Shown piece after piece: positions 11,028-21,864 of a DNA stretch of 64,000 nucleotides. Under the pieces are notes generated by a model that saw only the letters and a program-made list of their open reading frames with translations, did no database searches and was not told the origin of the DNA. The stretch spans positions 496,001 to 560,000 of the forward strand of contig NHNY01000004.1 in assembly GCA_002786065.1 (NCBI GenBank). The letters are read 5' to 3'. Origin of the DNA: Microcyclospora pomicola (taxonomy: Eukaryota; Ascomycota; Dothideomycetes; Capnodiales). The translations under genes and the position numbers were made by a program. Within the stretch, counting starts at the first letter, position 1; the number at the start of each line of letters is the position of its first letter.

Positions 11028-13103
11028 ATGGCGCAAGGAAAGACTGGCAAAAGCCGCCGCATGACCAAGCAAGGTCCACCGCCTAGCTTGGACGATCTGC
11101 AGATTTCGAAAAAAAGAAAGCTCGAATCAACGACCAATGGTGCTGTTAAGAAACCCAGGAAAGGCGCGGCTGCAAGACCCGGTGGTGCTGCGGTAAATGG
11201 CAATTCCGCTGGCAAATCTCAGACCAAAGGAACCTTCAAGCAAAAGCAACTGCCTGTCCAACCTGTCAAGAAGCTCGATCCTCTAGCCGATGACGACGAC
11301 GAAGATGATCTATCAGACGGCGGAGTTGGGCTGGACGATTTGGACCAGGATGAATTCGATGAAGACGCCGACGATTTCGCAAATGCACCTTCGGGAGATG
11401 AGGACGATGATGTGATGGACTCGGACCAAGAGGTGCATCAGAAGGGCATATGGTCAGAAGATGAGGACGATTCGGACGCGGAAGAAAAGCTCACAGCAGC
11501 AAATATTGCGGGTCTCACAGCACGTCTGGATCAGAAGAGGCAACAAGATGACGCAGATGCAGAGGCCGAGTTGGCTGAAGACGCTTTACGCACGAACATT
11601 GCCGCAGATATACCCATGAGCGACGAGGAGGATGAAGGAGGCGCAAAGACGAATCTGTTGGCTCCTGATCTACAGCTGCTCCGAACCCGCATCACGGAGA
11701 CTGTACGAGTCTTGACGAGCTTCAAAGAGCTCCATGATCCTTCGCGCAGCAGAGCCGACTACACACAAGCTCTGCTCAAAGACATTTGCGCATATTATGG
11801 CTACTCTCCCTTCCTGGCCGAGAAGTTGTACTCTCTTTTCCCACCACAAGAAGCTCTGGCTTTCTTTGATGCCAACGAAACCCCCCGACCAATGGTCATT
11901 CGTACCAACACATTACGGACACACCGAAGAGACTTGGCACATGCTTTGATCAATCGAGGTGTCACCCTTGAGCCTGTAGGGAAATGGTCTAAAGTCGGTC
12001 TCCAGGTCTTCGAGTCACAAGTTCCCTTGGGTGCCACGCCGGAGTATCTTGCAGGTCAGTACATTCTGCAAGCTGCGTCCTCTTTCCTCCCCGTCATGGC
12101 GCTTGCACCGCAGGAGCACGAGCGAGTGCTCGACATGGCTGCCGCTCCTGGTGGAAAGAGCACGCATATGGCAGCTTTGATGCGCAATACTGGATGCATC
12201 TTCGCCAACGATGCCAGTAAAGATCGTTCCAAAGGTCTTATTGGTAACGTACATCGCCTGGGTGTCAAGAACACCATCGTGTGTAATTACAGTGCTCTTG
12301 AGTTCCCCAAAGTCATGGGTGGCTTCGATCGTGTGCTCCTAGATGCGCCATGCTCTGGAACTGGAGTTATTGCCAAGGACGCCAGTGTCAAGACAAATAA
12401 GACCGAAGCTGACTTCCTTCGTCTGCCGCATCTCCAGAAGCAACTTCTTCTTGCGGCCGTTGACTCTGTAGATCATGCAAGCAAAACAGGTGGCTACATT
12501 GTCTATTCGACCTGTTCTGTCACAGTCGAAGAGAACGAGCAGGTCGTGCAATACGTGCTCAACAAGCGTCCGAATGTACGCCTTGTCCCCACCGGATTGG
12601 TGTTTGGTAAAGAAGGTTTCACCAAATATTTGAGCAAACGCTTCCACCCCAGCTTGAAAGAAACAAGGAGATATTATCCGCATGCATACAATGTGGATGG
12701 CTTCTTCGTTGCCAAATTCAAGAAGACCGGGCCCACGCCTGCAGACGCCATAAGAGCACAAGGAAGCGCGGAGGCTAGCAAGCAGGCACTGAATGTCAGC
12801 ACAGTGGAAGACGAGGACGTGGATCCAAACGATCATGCCGAGATCCGCGCGGAGGAAGATGAAGTGGAGGACGAGTTTGGCGGCTTCGATGATGATGAGG
12901 ACGAGAAGCTGATCGAGAGGGCACTGAAGAAGCAATTAAGGCGGAAAGGTATCGATCCGAAAGCATCGAAATCTAAGGCTGTGCAGAGTCTTAGTGTCAA
13001 GAAGGTCGCAGATGGAGCTTCAACGAGCAATCACGACACCGATGAAGCCACCGTAGTTTCAGCTGAGGCCACGAAAAAGCCCAAGAAGTCAAAGACCGGA
13101 TAG
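11028..13103 (+). CDS. NOP2: 25S rRNA (cytosine-C5)-methyltransferase Nop2
   Basis: Single exon, 691 aa. Nop2 is a nucleolar enzyme that makes m5C in the large-subunit rRNA and is needed for 60S biogenesis. A basic N-terminus and long Asp/Glu tracts (about 85-210) are followed by the NSUN catalytic core: SAM site LDMAAAPGGKSTHMAAL (about 367-383), motif IV DAPCSGTGVI (about 438-447) and the motif VI cysteine in YSTCSVTVEENE (about 493-504). Both catalytic cysteines (PC and TC) are present. The C-terminus again has acidic clusters and a Lys-rich end (KKPKKSKTG), as usual for nucleolar Nop2. Length and order match the family. Confidence 0.95.
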   Translation: MAQGKTGKSRRMTKQGPPPSLDDLQISKKRKLESTTNGAVKKPRKGAAARPGGAAVNGNSAGKSQTKGTFKQKQLPVQPVKKLDPLADDDDEDDLSDGGVGLDDLDQDEFDEDADDFANAPSGDEDDDVMDSDQEVHQKGIWSEDEDDSDAEEKLTAANIAGLTARLDQKRQQDDADAEAELAEDALRTNIAADIPMSDEEDEGGAKTNLLAPDLQLLRTRITETVRVLTSFKELHDPSRSRADYTQALLKDICAYYGYSPFLAEKLYSLFPPQEALAFFDANETPRPMVIRTNTLRTHRRDLAHALINRGVTLEPVGKWSKVGLQVFESQVPLGATPEYLAGQYILQAASSFLPVMALAPQEHERVLDMAAAPGGKSTHMAALMRNTGCIFANDASKDRSKGLIGNVHRLGVKNTIVCNYSALEFPKVMGGFDRVLLDAPCSGTGVIAKDASVKTNKTEADFLRLPHLQKQLLLAAVDSVDHASKTGGYIVYSTCSVTVEENEQVVQYVLNKRPNVRLVPTGLVFGKEGFTKYLSKRFHPSLKETRRYYPHAYNVDGFFVAKFKKTGPTPADAIRAQGSAEASKQALNVSTVEDEDVDPNDHAEIRAEEDEVEDEFGGFDDDEDEKLIERALKKQLRRKGIDPKASKSKAVQSLSVKKVADGASTSNHDTDEATVVSAEATKKPKKSKTG

Positions 13104-13627
13104 AAACATTATGAAGCCATGCTCATGCACATCCCATTGGTGTATACCGCACTCCCCTGATCGCGTGACAATGCGCATCTACATGATGGCGACACTCGAT
13201 GCTTTCTGGAAGTGACACCAAGCAACAACAGACTTCACCTCAGTTGCAGTCACTGTGTTGCTTGCCCTTTTACAGTTAACAGGCCATTCAATGTTCTGTA
13301 TGAAGGTCAACCCCGTCTAAGATGCTGTCATCATGCAGGTGTCGGTCGCGTTGAGGCAAGGCTGTAGCAAGTGTCTTACCAAAAGCGTGTTTGCGCCGTT
13401 TGCTCCTTTTGAATAGCTTCTGACAACACGCCGTAGATAATCAATCCTCCTCCTCGACCATATCGAGCTTTACTACAATCACCAACACTTCTGTCGATAC
13501 AGTACACTTTATCTCCATTCCCCTGCGAATACAAGCGCCTTTTTCGTTACCACACACGCTCCTACAACTTCTCCCTGCTATCTAGACTCTTCAGCCTCGG
13601 GGGACAGCCTTACGCGCCGTAAATGTC
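13104..13627. other. Intergenic, promoter with pyrimidine-rich leader
   Basis: About 0.5 kb between Nop2 and the tri-domain gene. The last 170 bp are rich in C and T on the plus strand, as in fungal leaders. An out-of-frame ATG at 13623 precedes the main start at 13628. Confidence 0.5.
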
Positions 13628-15646
13628 ATGGAAAAGCCAATGGTCGTCGGCCTTTATGGCCTCCCAGGCTGTGGCAAGACTTACACGAAAGAACAGATCA
13701 ATGACTTCCTTAAGGACGATAAATTCGTGCTATTCGATGGCTCCGAAGTGATCGACAAGATCTTCCCCGATGGTTTGCAAGCTTTCAAGTCCTCATCAAA
13801 CCATGAGAAGCACATTTGGCGTGAGATAGCTGTTGCTACAATCCAGACTCAGTGTATTCAGAGTGGTCGGACTGGCGTGGTGACTGGCCACTGTATGTTC
13901 TGGCAAGAAGATGCCGCAGAAGGCGAATGGATTGTCACCGAGAAGGACTGGGAGATCTACTCACATATCATCTACCTCGATGTTCCTGCTGAGACTATCC
14001 TGCAGCGCCGTCAGCACGATACGCGCCAGCGCGAATCTGTATCTGTCTTCCACATCAACAGGTGGCAAGAAGAGGAGAAGATGCGTCTGCGCAAGGAGTG
14101 CTACCTACGCGGTGTCTTGTTCTCAGTCGTCACTACTTCCAATCGCGCAGACAGCCCGAATGCTCTTGCGGATCACGTTCACGCTATGCTGCGAGACATT
14201 CACCAGTATTCTGTAGCGACCAATCAAACTTAAGCAGAGGCTCCGCTGGCTAGACTGAAGGATTTCAACAACATGGAGAAGATGCTGGTGCTTGATGGCG
14301 ACCGAACTTTGACTGTGGAAGATACTGGTACCCTTTTCTGGAAGGCGGTCGCGACTCACGAGGAGACCCCTTGGGCGAACGAGGATCCTCACAAGGCTGT
14401 GTTCAAAGGTCCGCAGAAGTACACCCACCTTGCGTTTCGTCAAGCGGTGTTACTGTACGAGGATGCCGTGTTTCGACTAGGTCCAATAACTGTCGAGGCT
14501 ATCCTTGACAAGGTCGTGAACGACGTGACTTTCCGTCCAGAGTTCAAAATCTTACTGAACCTTGTGAATCCCAACAAAGGTATTGGTGCAGTGGTTGTGA
14601 CTTGCGGCAACCGCTTGATCTGGGAAAGAGTGCTGAAGAAAGCTGGGGTTAGCGACACGGTCAAAGTCATTGGTGGAGGAACGTTTGGTACTGGCTACGT
14701 CGTCACGCCTGGCGTGAAGGGCGCTGTAGCGGCGAGTCTACGTGACCAGTTCAGATACAGTACATGGGTCTTTGGCGACGGAGTTGTGGACTTGCAGATG
14801 CTGCAAGGAGCGAATGAGGCGGTGGTCGTTGTTGGCGAAGAAAACGCAAGAAGTAAGACGATGGACACTAAGCTGCCTGCCCTGCTCGCTGGTCGCGGGC
14901 TGAGGCCTCGCCAGCTACTTCTACCAGGTACCGTATTGCCACGGCTGGATACCGAACGCCTTCCGCCAGTCACGATCTCAGAGATCGAGCAAGAGATCAC
15001 GTCGCCTCACATGCCTCTACTCCAACATGCTACTGGCAAGGGCGCTGCCCGTCTACTCATGACTCATACCCGCGATCCCTCCAACTCTGGTCCTGGCCTC
15101 CAAGAAGCCCACCATATGGTCGGCAGGTATCTGGCGATGGAGTATCTCCCCACAGCCATTGGCCTGGAGACATTCGATATAGGGCATGTTCAGGCAGGAA
15201 AATCGACCACAGGGTGCAAATTTCTCGACGGAGACAAGGTTCTCATCATCGCCGTGATGCGTGGTGGGTTACCCATCGCCCAGGGAGTCAACGAGATTCT
15301 GCCTCGCGCAAGTATCTTGCATACAAAGCACGCAACTGATATCCCACACGAATATCTCAAGGCCCCATCCGCCATCATCATCGTTGACGGCGTGATCAAC
15401 AACGGAAATACCGTGGAGGAGTTTGTGCAGCACATCCGCGGCCTCTTGCCATGGGTGCCGATCATCATGATGGCTGACGTCGTTCAGGAGCAGAGTGTGA
15501 GCAAAGGCGGTAAAGTCCATGAGGTCGAGCGCCGGTATGGACGAATGAAGGTGGTGGCACTGCGTCTTTCGAAGAATCAGTACACCGGGAAAGGTACGAC
15601 GGACACCGGTAATCGTCTGTTCAACACGACGTTCTTGCAGAAATGA
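13628..15646 (+). CDS. Tri-domain protein: P-loop kinase + HAD phosphatase + uracil-PRTase-like
   Basis: The frame is open from 13628 to 15646 except for one in-frame TAA at 14231. A 48-bp GT-AG intron (14206-14253, with CTTAA as a possible branch site) removes it and joins DIHQ to LKDFNNME, giving 656 aa. Domain 1 is a P-loop kinase with Walker A GLPGCGKT (10-17). Domain 2 is HAD-like, with DGDRT (DxDxT nucleophile), VVVTCGN, a Lys in GVKGAV and GDGVVDLQML. Domain 3 is a type I phosphoribosyltransferase near uracil PRTase, with VMRGGLPIAQG and the PRPP loop IIIVDGVINNGNT. The combination suggests nucleobase or nucleotide salvage, but substrates are unknown. If the intron is retained, a 201-aa kinase-only protein results. 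An out-of-frame ATG at 13623 could lower initiation. The intron is inferred; its donor (GTATTC) is imperfect. Confidence 0.8.
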
Positions 15647-15865
15647 GTGTAGCTTGCACAGGAGAAACCTAGAGACCATTCGGACAAGGGGTTGAGTGGA
15701 CAATTTGAATGATAGAGTTTTGGTCGAGACATTGAATCGTCACCTTTCAATTGCAGCCAGGTGAGCAGCCAGGTGAAGTTTCCACATCAGGAGTTTTATT
15801 TTCATACCATAGTCTACCATTGTACACCATCGTCGCTCGAGTGTCATTCGAATCGCCCGACCTCC

Positions 15866-16856
15866 TTACATCGTCTCGGTCATAATCGCGTGTTCTCGCC
15901 ACCCCATCGCGCGGCAATAGATCTTACAACTCTCCAGCAAACGTCCCTTGACACCGCCTGTCCCTCTTTCATGTTCATTCGGCATCGTCCTGATATCCTG
16001 CCCCTCAAACGCCCCAAACGCACGTACAAACTCGAACTTCTTCGTCCGCTGCCAGATTAGCAGTACATCATCGGGATGCAACGGGATGCGATTGGGGATA
16101 CTCCAAAAGAACGAAAAGCTCAGGACGCCCGCCTTGCCCGGCACTGGGTTCGTCGCCGACGGGACGCTGAAGATGGTGTCGGCGATGAACAGACTGTCGT
16201 GCCAATGCAGCAATAGCGAGCCGGGGAAGTGCCCGCCGGCGATGATGGCAGTAACGCCTGAGCCGGGGAGGATCTCAGTGTACGTGTCTTTCAGCAAGCG
16301 CACATCTACACACGCTGTATCGGCGCGATCCAGCCAGCTCTCGTCCGGCGCGCCAATGTACACCGGACAGTGGAAGGTACGGGACCAATCGGCCCAGGTG
16401 CTGTAGTAGTGCGGGTGAGAGATGACGATGGCGTGTAGACCGCCGAGAGCGTTGATCTTGTCGACAGTCGCTTGGTCCAGCAGCGGGATCAGATCCCACA
16501 GGATGTTGCCCACAGGAGTTTGAAGCAGTTCGGCTCGATTTCCAATGGCAAACTGGGGAAGTGGAAGTATTAGAGCTAGATCGTCTAGGCGGCGGTATGG
16601 AGGAGTGAGATCATACCTTCGGCTCTGTCTTGACAGACCACACTCTACTCTCTTCTTTGTCTTGCCACCAAATGTTCTTATGGCCACCCTTCAAGCGTGC
16701 GAGTGTAGTGAACGTTTGGCCTTCCGGTGGGACATACTGTCGTGGATCGTCACAGATCCGGCATTCATCCTTGCCAGAGTCGGGGAGGTCGGAGAACTGA
16801 GTCCCGCAAGCATTGCAGATGAGAAGATCATCTGATGTTACTAATGACACAGTCAT
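15866..16856 (-). CDS. Metallo-beta-lactamase-fold hydrolase with Cys-rich N-terminus
   Basis: Two exons, intron 16553-16616, 308 aa. The N-terminus has two CxxC knuckles (CNAC and CRIC, residues 14-36), likely a small zinc ribbon. The MBL domain follows: NILWDLIPLL, then AIVISHPHYYSTWADW in place of the usual HxHxDH motif (only two His remain, HPHYY), IIAGGHFPGSLLLHW with a metal-type His, and DSLFIADTIFSVPSA. The variant metal motif is seen directly; whether it still binds two metals is open. Fungal relatives are annotated only as MBL-fold proteins. It is convergent with the tri-domain gene, 219 bp apart. Confidence 0.8.
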
Positions 16857-17287
16857 GATCCTGCCAAATTGGTGAACGTGTCGAACGAATCTAGATCAGT
16901 GCTCTGTGAAACACTTTAGATCCTGGCACGCGATCGAACTGTATCGTTCACCCAACATTCAACAAGAGACATGCACAAAGATTGCTTGGGAGTCGCAGAT
17001 GTTCAGACAAATCAATGATCAGCGCCGGTCTGCAGCAGGAATATGTCTCGTCATGAAGATAGCTGGATGCACAGTAGAGAGAGCTGACTAGCTATTGCTT
17101 TAGCTTTAGTCATGTTACTTAGTCTTATTGTATAATGATGGAGAAGGGCGTGAAATCCGAGTTGACGTGCGGGGCTGATGACACTACTGTAATGTCATGC
17201 CATGTTTAGAGCATGTACTGTCTTTGAGGTCTACAAAGTACGTGAGTTTCCTCAGAAGTATGTGGAGTACATGCACGTAAGAGCTTG
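16857..17287. other. Intergenic
   Basis: About 430 bp between the MBL-protein start (minus) and the 5-phosphatase stop (minus). I see no gene or repeat. Confidence 0.5.
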
Positions 17288-20200
17288 TTAGCCGGGCGCA
17301 TCAACCACATCATTTCGTATGAAGCTTTCCACGACCCGTTGTTTCCTTCTTTCTGTAGCGGCCTTCAATTTATCGCCCCCAGCGGTCGGCGACCTGATAA
17401 TGATGTTGGCAAACACTTTCGCCATGGCACTCGCACTCTGTTCCTGAGCTGACAGTTCCGGGAGCGCAGGCCCACTCGCCCCCAAATGAGTGATCTTCCT
17501 CAAAGACCCCGTTGCTTTACGTGTAGGCGACATTGGTACTCCATCCGAAGACATTCGCGTCGCAGCCTGCTTCTCGTTCCTCGCGGTGGCTATCTCTTGC
17601 GAGATCCGGTTCAGCATTGTGGTTATAAGGATGAAAGCAATGTTGTGGGGTGCAGCCTGCATCAGGATTTCTTGTACTGCAGTTTTATCTTCGTCTGGGG
17701 TCAGCTTGCGTTTTAACTTGTCCGTCGCCAAGATGTGCTCATCAATCTGCTTCCATAGTTGCATTGTGACTATCCCGTCCGGCATGCTTTTCAGGAATAG
17801 AAGTAAAAACTGTGCGAGAACGTAAAGGCGCTGCATGCGTGGAAGCTCGGGCGAGAAGCTCACCAGGATCGGTGAATCTGCATCGAGCGCATCACAGACT
17901 ACACTTAAGCTGTCCTGGAAAAGAACAGTGTCTTGCTCAGTCCAACACTCTTCTGCGAACGGCCATGCATGGTGGCCGACCCATGGTGGTGGAGCAGCAT
18001 CAGTATCCGTGGAATGGATCATATCCCATTCCGCGATGACACATATGCTCAGCTCTTCTATCGCCTCCGTCAGCTTGAACAGCTCACGCGGTGCGGAGAA
18101 ACGTACTGGATTATCATCCGACAACACTGATGTGGATGAGCTTGGCTGACTGTGACCGCCACCTGGGCACTGTCGCTGAAGCTTACGAATTCCTCCTTCC
18201 GGAATGCGTATTAGTTTGTTGATCGACTGGCTGAGGCTGGATTGTTGCCAGCTGGCTCGAACGGGTATGAAATGGTCTCGTCCGCCTTCCACCCTCAGAA
18301 CAAGTATGTCGTCCAAGCTTCGTAGGCCTTCATTCAGCTCAGAGACTAGGTGGACATCGATGACCCGAAGTTCAAGATCCACGATAGCTGACTCGCCAGG
18401 CTCTAGGTGCACAAGAGTGGAACTCGCACTAGAGCTTGAGACACTCTCATCCCTGACTTTCACATTCAGCCACGAAGGAGCAATACCTGCCGTTTGTTGA
18501 CTTCCGATGGGTCGTTCAACAAGCGTAACCCCTGCTGGAACACGACTAGTGTTCGCGATCGTCAGCGTCCGATGCTTCGCTTGCGCCCACTTGGCGTCTC
18601 CGAACCAGACACCTTCGAAGTTTGACGGGTCGTCATCAGAGATCTCTGCATCCCCTTCCTTGTGCTTGTCTACCACGACCGTAACATCCGGTCGTCCTTC
18701 GTTCTCGGCTTTGTCCATTTCTCGAGCCACCTCAGCATACACCGCAGCTTTTTTTTCTGGCACGACAGCATCGTATCTCAGCATGAAGACTGCATCCAAT
18801 GGCTTGTGGTCGCTGGAGAGCACTCTTTGATGCGCGGCATAATATTCCAGTTTGATGTGATCCTCGAAACCTTCCTTTGTGACGATGGGTCCGTCCTCAG
18901 TGTCATCGTACTCGTCGTAATCGTCAGCAGCGTCGGTCTCCGGGTCGTAATCGTAAAGTATCTCTTCATCGTTCGCAGCCAGGTCTGTGCCATCGGCTTT
19001 CATCGCTTCGTCCTTCTTTCGCGCTTCGGCTTGCTCCTTTATCTTAGTCTCGTATGCCAGCTTTTCGCGTCGTGTCCGGTACAGGATACGATCACACCAG
19101 CTGGGTCCTCTTTTCTTGTCCGATGAGTCAAAGACACCAACACTTCCGGGATCATATTTGTAGGTGGGTAAGAACCGAATGTCGCCCTCGCGCCAACCGT
19201 CGTGGAACGCTTTGCCAGATCTCATTTGCTGTTGAAGCTCATCATGCGGCAACAGGGAAGACAGTGTGGTCTGCAGAGATGTAGGGTCCTCACTGGCTGC
19301 AATCTCATCAATTATGCTGGGTGCTGTATCAGTGCTTTCGCTACTGAGCCTCCCCTGAGTGCTAGACTTCATGGAATGCACAGAACTTGAATCGATCGAA
19401 CTAATGCTCTGCCTGTCTTCCGTACGTCGTTTGATGGCCTCGGTGGCATTTGCGAGCTCTTTTTCGATTTTGCGAGCTGACACCTGGCTCAAATCGTATT
19501 CATTGCGGGTGTGCAGCATGAGCAATCGTCGCACGTCCTCGCCGGGTATACCTTCAAGTCTGTAGTTCAGATCGCCCGTCCAGAATGCGAAGTCTTCATC
19601 TCCAATTTGTTCTCCCGTGGTCTGATTGAGGTCCATAACGCCTTTGATAGGATCGAAGCGGGTGCGGAGAAGCACCTGCTGAGCATCCCAGTTGCGTCTT
19701 TCCAGTGCGGCCTTGTCCGCACCAGCAGCAAGATGCGAGTTGACGAAGACAAGACGTGTCGTGTCGCCGAGCACTACTCGTGCGGCTACAGCACCTTTGT
19801 TGCCCATGTAGCCACCAAGTCCGGTCCCTACGCTGGTTGTGCTGACACCACCAATCTCATTTGCAACTTCTGGTGCGGCATAGATGAGGAGAAGAAGACC
19901 TATGAGTTGCTGCTCCGCGACCAGTGAATAGCCTGACGGCAGGGACTCTGCCAAGCAGTCTTTCCACCGTTTGGCAACAGAAGGATCGGTATATGGCCGC
20001 AGAGCTTCGGTCACAGAGGAGATATCCACGACTTCCTGCAGAGCAAGCACATACAGGCCCACGTCATCACCGCCGGGAAGTGATCCAGGATCGTTCTTGG
20101 GAATGGTGGATTGTTTTCTAGCATATCGCTCCTCCTGCGCAGCTGCACCTTCTCTGCCTTCCAGATCCGTACGGTCCAGATCTCCATTGGCCTTGAGACC

Positions 20201-20476
20201 TGCCAATGCTTCTGTGACACCTTTGCCCTGAACGAACCAGCCGCCAATGTCTTTCTCCGTGCCCTTGTATCCGGCCACGTTCCATGTGCCGATCTTGATG
20301 CGTACATCTTTTGGCCTTACATATTCACTCCGCCTGGCGTGCACAGCCTGTGAAAGCGTCAAAGGAGCTTCCTCGGAGTGGTCACCCGCATCGCCATCGA
20401 TACGCAAGCCTGCAACATCTTGCATGAGACTCCTACTCGATGCAGTGCTGGCTCGTGATCGAGGGTCGTTCGACAT
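17288..20476 (-). CDS. Inositol polyphosphate 5-phosphatase (OCRL/INPP5B-type) with RhoGAP-like C-terminus
   Basis: Single exon, 1062 aa. The enzyme removes the 5-phosphate of phosphoinositides such as PI(4,5)P2 on membranes. The 5-phosphatase domain spans about 60-565: KIGTWNVAGYKG (61-72), VNSHLAAG (about 245), WTGDLNYRLEG (299-309) and PSWCDRILYRTR (458-469), so both signature motifs are intact. A Ser-rich insert splits the domain (350-400). An ASH-like beta domain (about 620-760, starting NFEGVWFGDAKW) and a helical RhoGAP-like region (about 800-1010) follow, the OCRL/INPP5B layout. It shares a 494-bp divergent promoter with the decapping gene. Confidence 0.9.
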   Translation of the reverse strand: MSNDPRSRASTASSRSLMQDVAGLRIDGDAGDHSEEAPLTLSQAVHARRSEYVRPKDVRIKIGTWNVAGYKGTEKDIGGWFVQGKGVTEALAGLKANGDLDRTDLEGREGAAAQEERYARKQSTIPKNDPGSLPGGDDVGLYVLALQEVVDISSVTEALRPYTDPSVAKRWKDCLAESLPSGYSLVAEQQLIGLLLLIYAAPEVANEIGGVSTTSVGTGLGGYMGNKGAVAARVVLGDTTRLVFVNSHLAAGADKAALERRNWDAQQVLLRTRFDPIKGVMDLNQTTGEQIGDEDFAFWTGDLNYRLEGIPGEDVRRLLMLHTRNEYDLSQVSARKIEKELANATEAIKRRTEDRQSISSIDSSSVHSMKSSTQGRLSSESTDTAPSIIDEIAASEDPTSLQTTLSSLLPHDELQQQMRSGKAFHDGWREGDIRFLPTYKYDPGSVGVFDSSDKKRGPSWCDRILYRTRREKLAYETKIKEQAEARKKDEAMKADGTDLAANDEEILYDYDPETDAADDYDEYDDTEDGPIVTKEGFEDHIKLEYYAAHQRVLSSDHKPLDAVFMLRYDAVVPEKKAAVYAEVAREMDKAENEGRPDVTVVVDKHKEGDAEISDDDPSNFEGVWFGDAKWAQAKHRTLTIANTSRVPAGVTLVERPIGSQQTAGIAPSWLNVKVRDESVSSSSASSTLVHLEPGESAIVDLELRVIDVHLVSELNEGLRSLDDILVLRVEGGRDHFIPVRASWQQSSLSQSINKLIRIPEGGIRKLQRQCPGGGHSQPSSSTSVLSDDNPVRFSAPRELFKLTEAIEELSICVIAEWDMIHSTDTDAAPPPWVGHHAWPFAEECWTEQDTVLFQDSLSVVCDALDADSPILVSFSPELPRMQRLYVLAQFLLLFLKSMPDGIVTMQLWKQIDEHILATDKLKRKLTPDEDKTAVQEILMQAAPHNIAFILITTMLNRISQEIATARNEKQAATRMSSDGVPMSPTRKATGSLRKITHLGASGPALPELSAQEQSASAMAKVFANIIIRSPTAGGDKLKAATERRKQRVVESFIRNDVVDAPG

Positions 20477-20970
20477 AATTGATGTGAGGATGGTTTGGCG
20501 AAGGTTATTGTGTAGCTTAGAACGGGAACGGATGACGGACTCGTTCGCACTCCATGCTGCCTACAATCAGCAGCACAATCATATACACCGCGGCACATGC
20601 ATCAGTTTGCCCTCCTATAGTAAGCGACACAGTGACATGCTGCAGCCGGGCTGCGATCGTGGGCTGGAACGTTTCGCTCGTCATGACCGTCGCGTGCGCT
20701 TGTCCCTGCGCCTCCAGCTGGCCCCACCGATCCGCCGGATAAGATAAGCATTATAGACCACCCGTTGTCTTGGCACGTGCGCGGCATTGGTTCCGCTAAA
20801 CGTGTGTGAGCTCTATCACATGCACCACGACCTATTCGCTTCGTTGATCGAGGCACACAAGCTATGTAACTCGACAGGCGCACGCATTGCGACCAATATA
20901 CCATGCTCACCTCGTATACACCCGTTGAATTCTCCTGACGTGGGATCAACTCCAAGGCAGCGACCCGGAA
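20477..20970. other. Divergent promoter, 5-phosphatase / Dcp1
   Basis: Bidirectional promoter region of about 0.5 kb. The overlapping open frames in it are not conserved-looking. I see no other feature. Confidence 0.55.
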
Positions 20971-21864
20971 ATGCCTCCAAAACGGAGGGCCGCCCGTGCC
21001 CAACAGCTGCAGTCCCAGCCCATTCAGTCCGACTACGACACTGAAGACGTGAATGCTCTTACGGACAATCCTGCAGTCTTGCCTACCTCGATACCTCCTG
21101 ATCGAACGAACACGGAGCTAAATCTCGTCGTCCTGCGCCGCTACTGTCCAGAAATCTCCCACATCGTCACCATTGCACCCTTCAGTGTCGTCTACATCTT
21201 CTCGCCCGAATCGCAGACATGGGAGAAGTGCGGTATCGAAGGGACGCTGTTCATCAATAAGCTCTCCACGCCCGATGGTGCTCCACGATACAACATCGTG
21301 ATCCTGAACCGCAAAAGCATGGACAACTTCATGACCGACCTGACGAGCGCCGATGACATTGACATTACAGAAGAGTATGTAATCCTGCAAGCGAAAGGTG
21401 GAGAAGAGCAGACTATGCAAATCTATGGCCTGTGGATCTTTTCCGAGGTTGCGGAGAATGGCATGTCAACAAAGGAGATCGTGGGAAGTATGGTTCTAAC
21501 CTGTGCTGCACAAGTTCAAGCATACTATGAGGGCCTGGTTGACAACGATGAAGAGCAATTGCAAAGCGGCGTACTCGATGACTTTGAACACGAACAAAAC
21601 GACTATGGTGCAACAGCACCAGAAGTCGCACAGCAGGCACCCGGCACAACCCTGGACCTATTGCAGCTTTTCGGCAAGGCCATGCCACAAGCGCAACAAG
21701 AAGCACCGCCACCAAATCATCAACATCAAAGCAGGTACCCCGATCCTTACCATGTGGATCGCGTATCTGACCCCAGTGCAGCTCTGGGTGTGCAGCCCTC
21801 TCGTGCTGCGCATCAAGGCCAAGCGCAGCAGAACATGCTCTTGAATTTGTTCAAGAGCGCATGA
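20971..21864 (+). CDS. DCP1: mRNA-decapping enzyme subunit Dcp1
   Basis: Single exon, 297 aa. Dcp1 activates the Dcp2 decapping hydrolase in cytoplasmic mRNA decay. The EVH1-like domain (about residues 45-185) shows LNLVVLRRYCPEISHIVTI, VYIFSPESQTWEKCGIEGTL, RYNIVILNRKS and the conserved Trp in YGLWIFSE, which normally packs against a Pro-rich peptide. The C-terminal third is disordered and rich in Gln/Pro/His, ending in a short hydrophobic helix (NMLLNLFKSA) that resembles helical leucine-rich interaction motifs of decapping factors; the latter is inference. Length is typical of filamentous fungi without the long extension. Confidence 0.9.
   Translation: MPPKRRAARAQQLQSQPIQSDYDTEDVNALTDNPAVLPTSIPPDRTNTELNLVVLRRYCPEISHIVTIAPFSVVYIFSPESQTWEKCGIEGTLFINKLSTPDGAPRYNIVILNRKSMDNFMTDLTSADDIDITEEYVILQAKGGEEQTMQIYGLWIFSEVAENGMSTKEIVGSMVLTCAAQVQAYYEGLVDNDEEQLQSGVLDDFEHEQNDYGATAPEVAQQAPGTTLDLLQLFGKAMPQAQQEAPPPNHQHQSRYPDPYHVDRVSDPSAALGVQPSRAAHQGQAQQNMLLNLFKSA

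Noticed and set aside
12339-12935. 198-codon minus-strand frame
   Set aside because: Antisense shadow inside NOP2.
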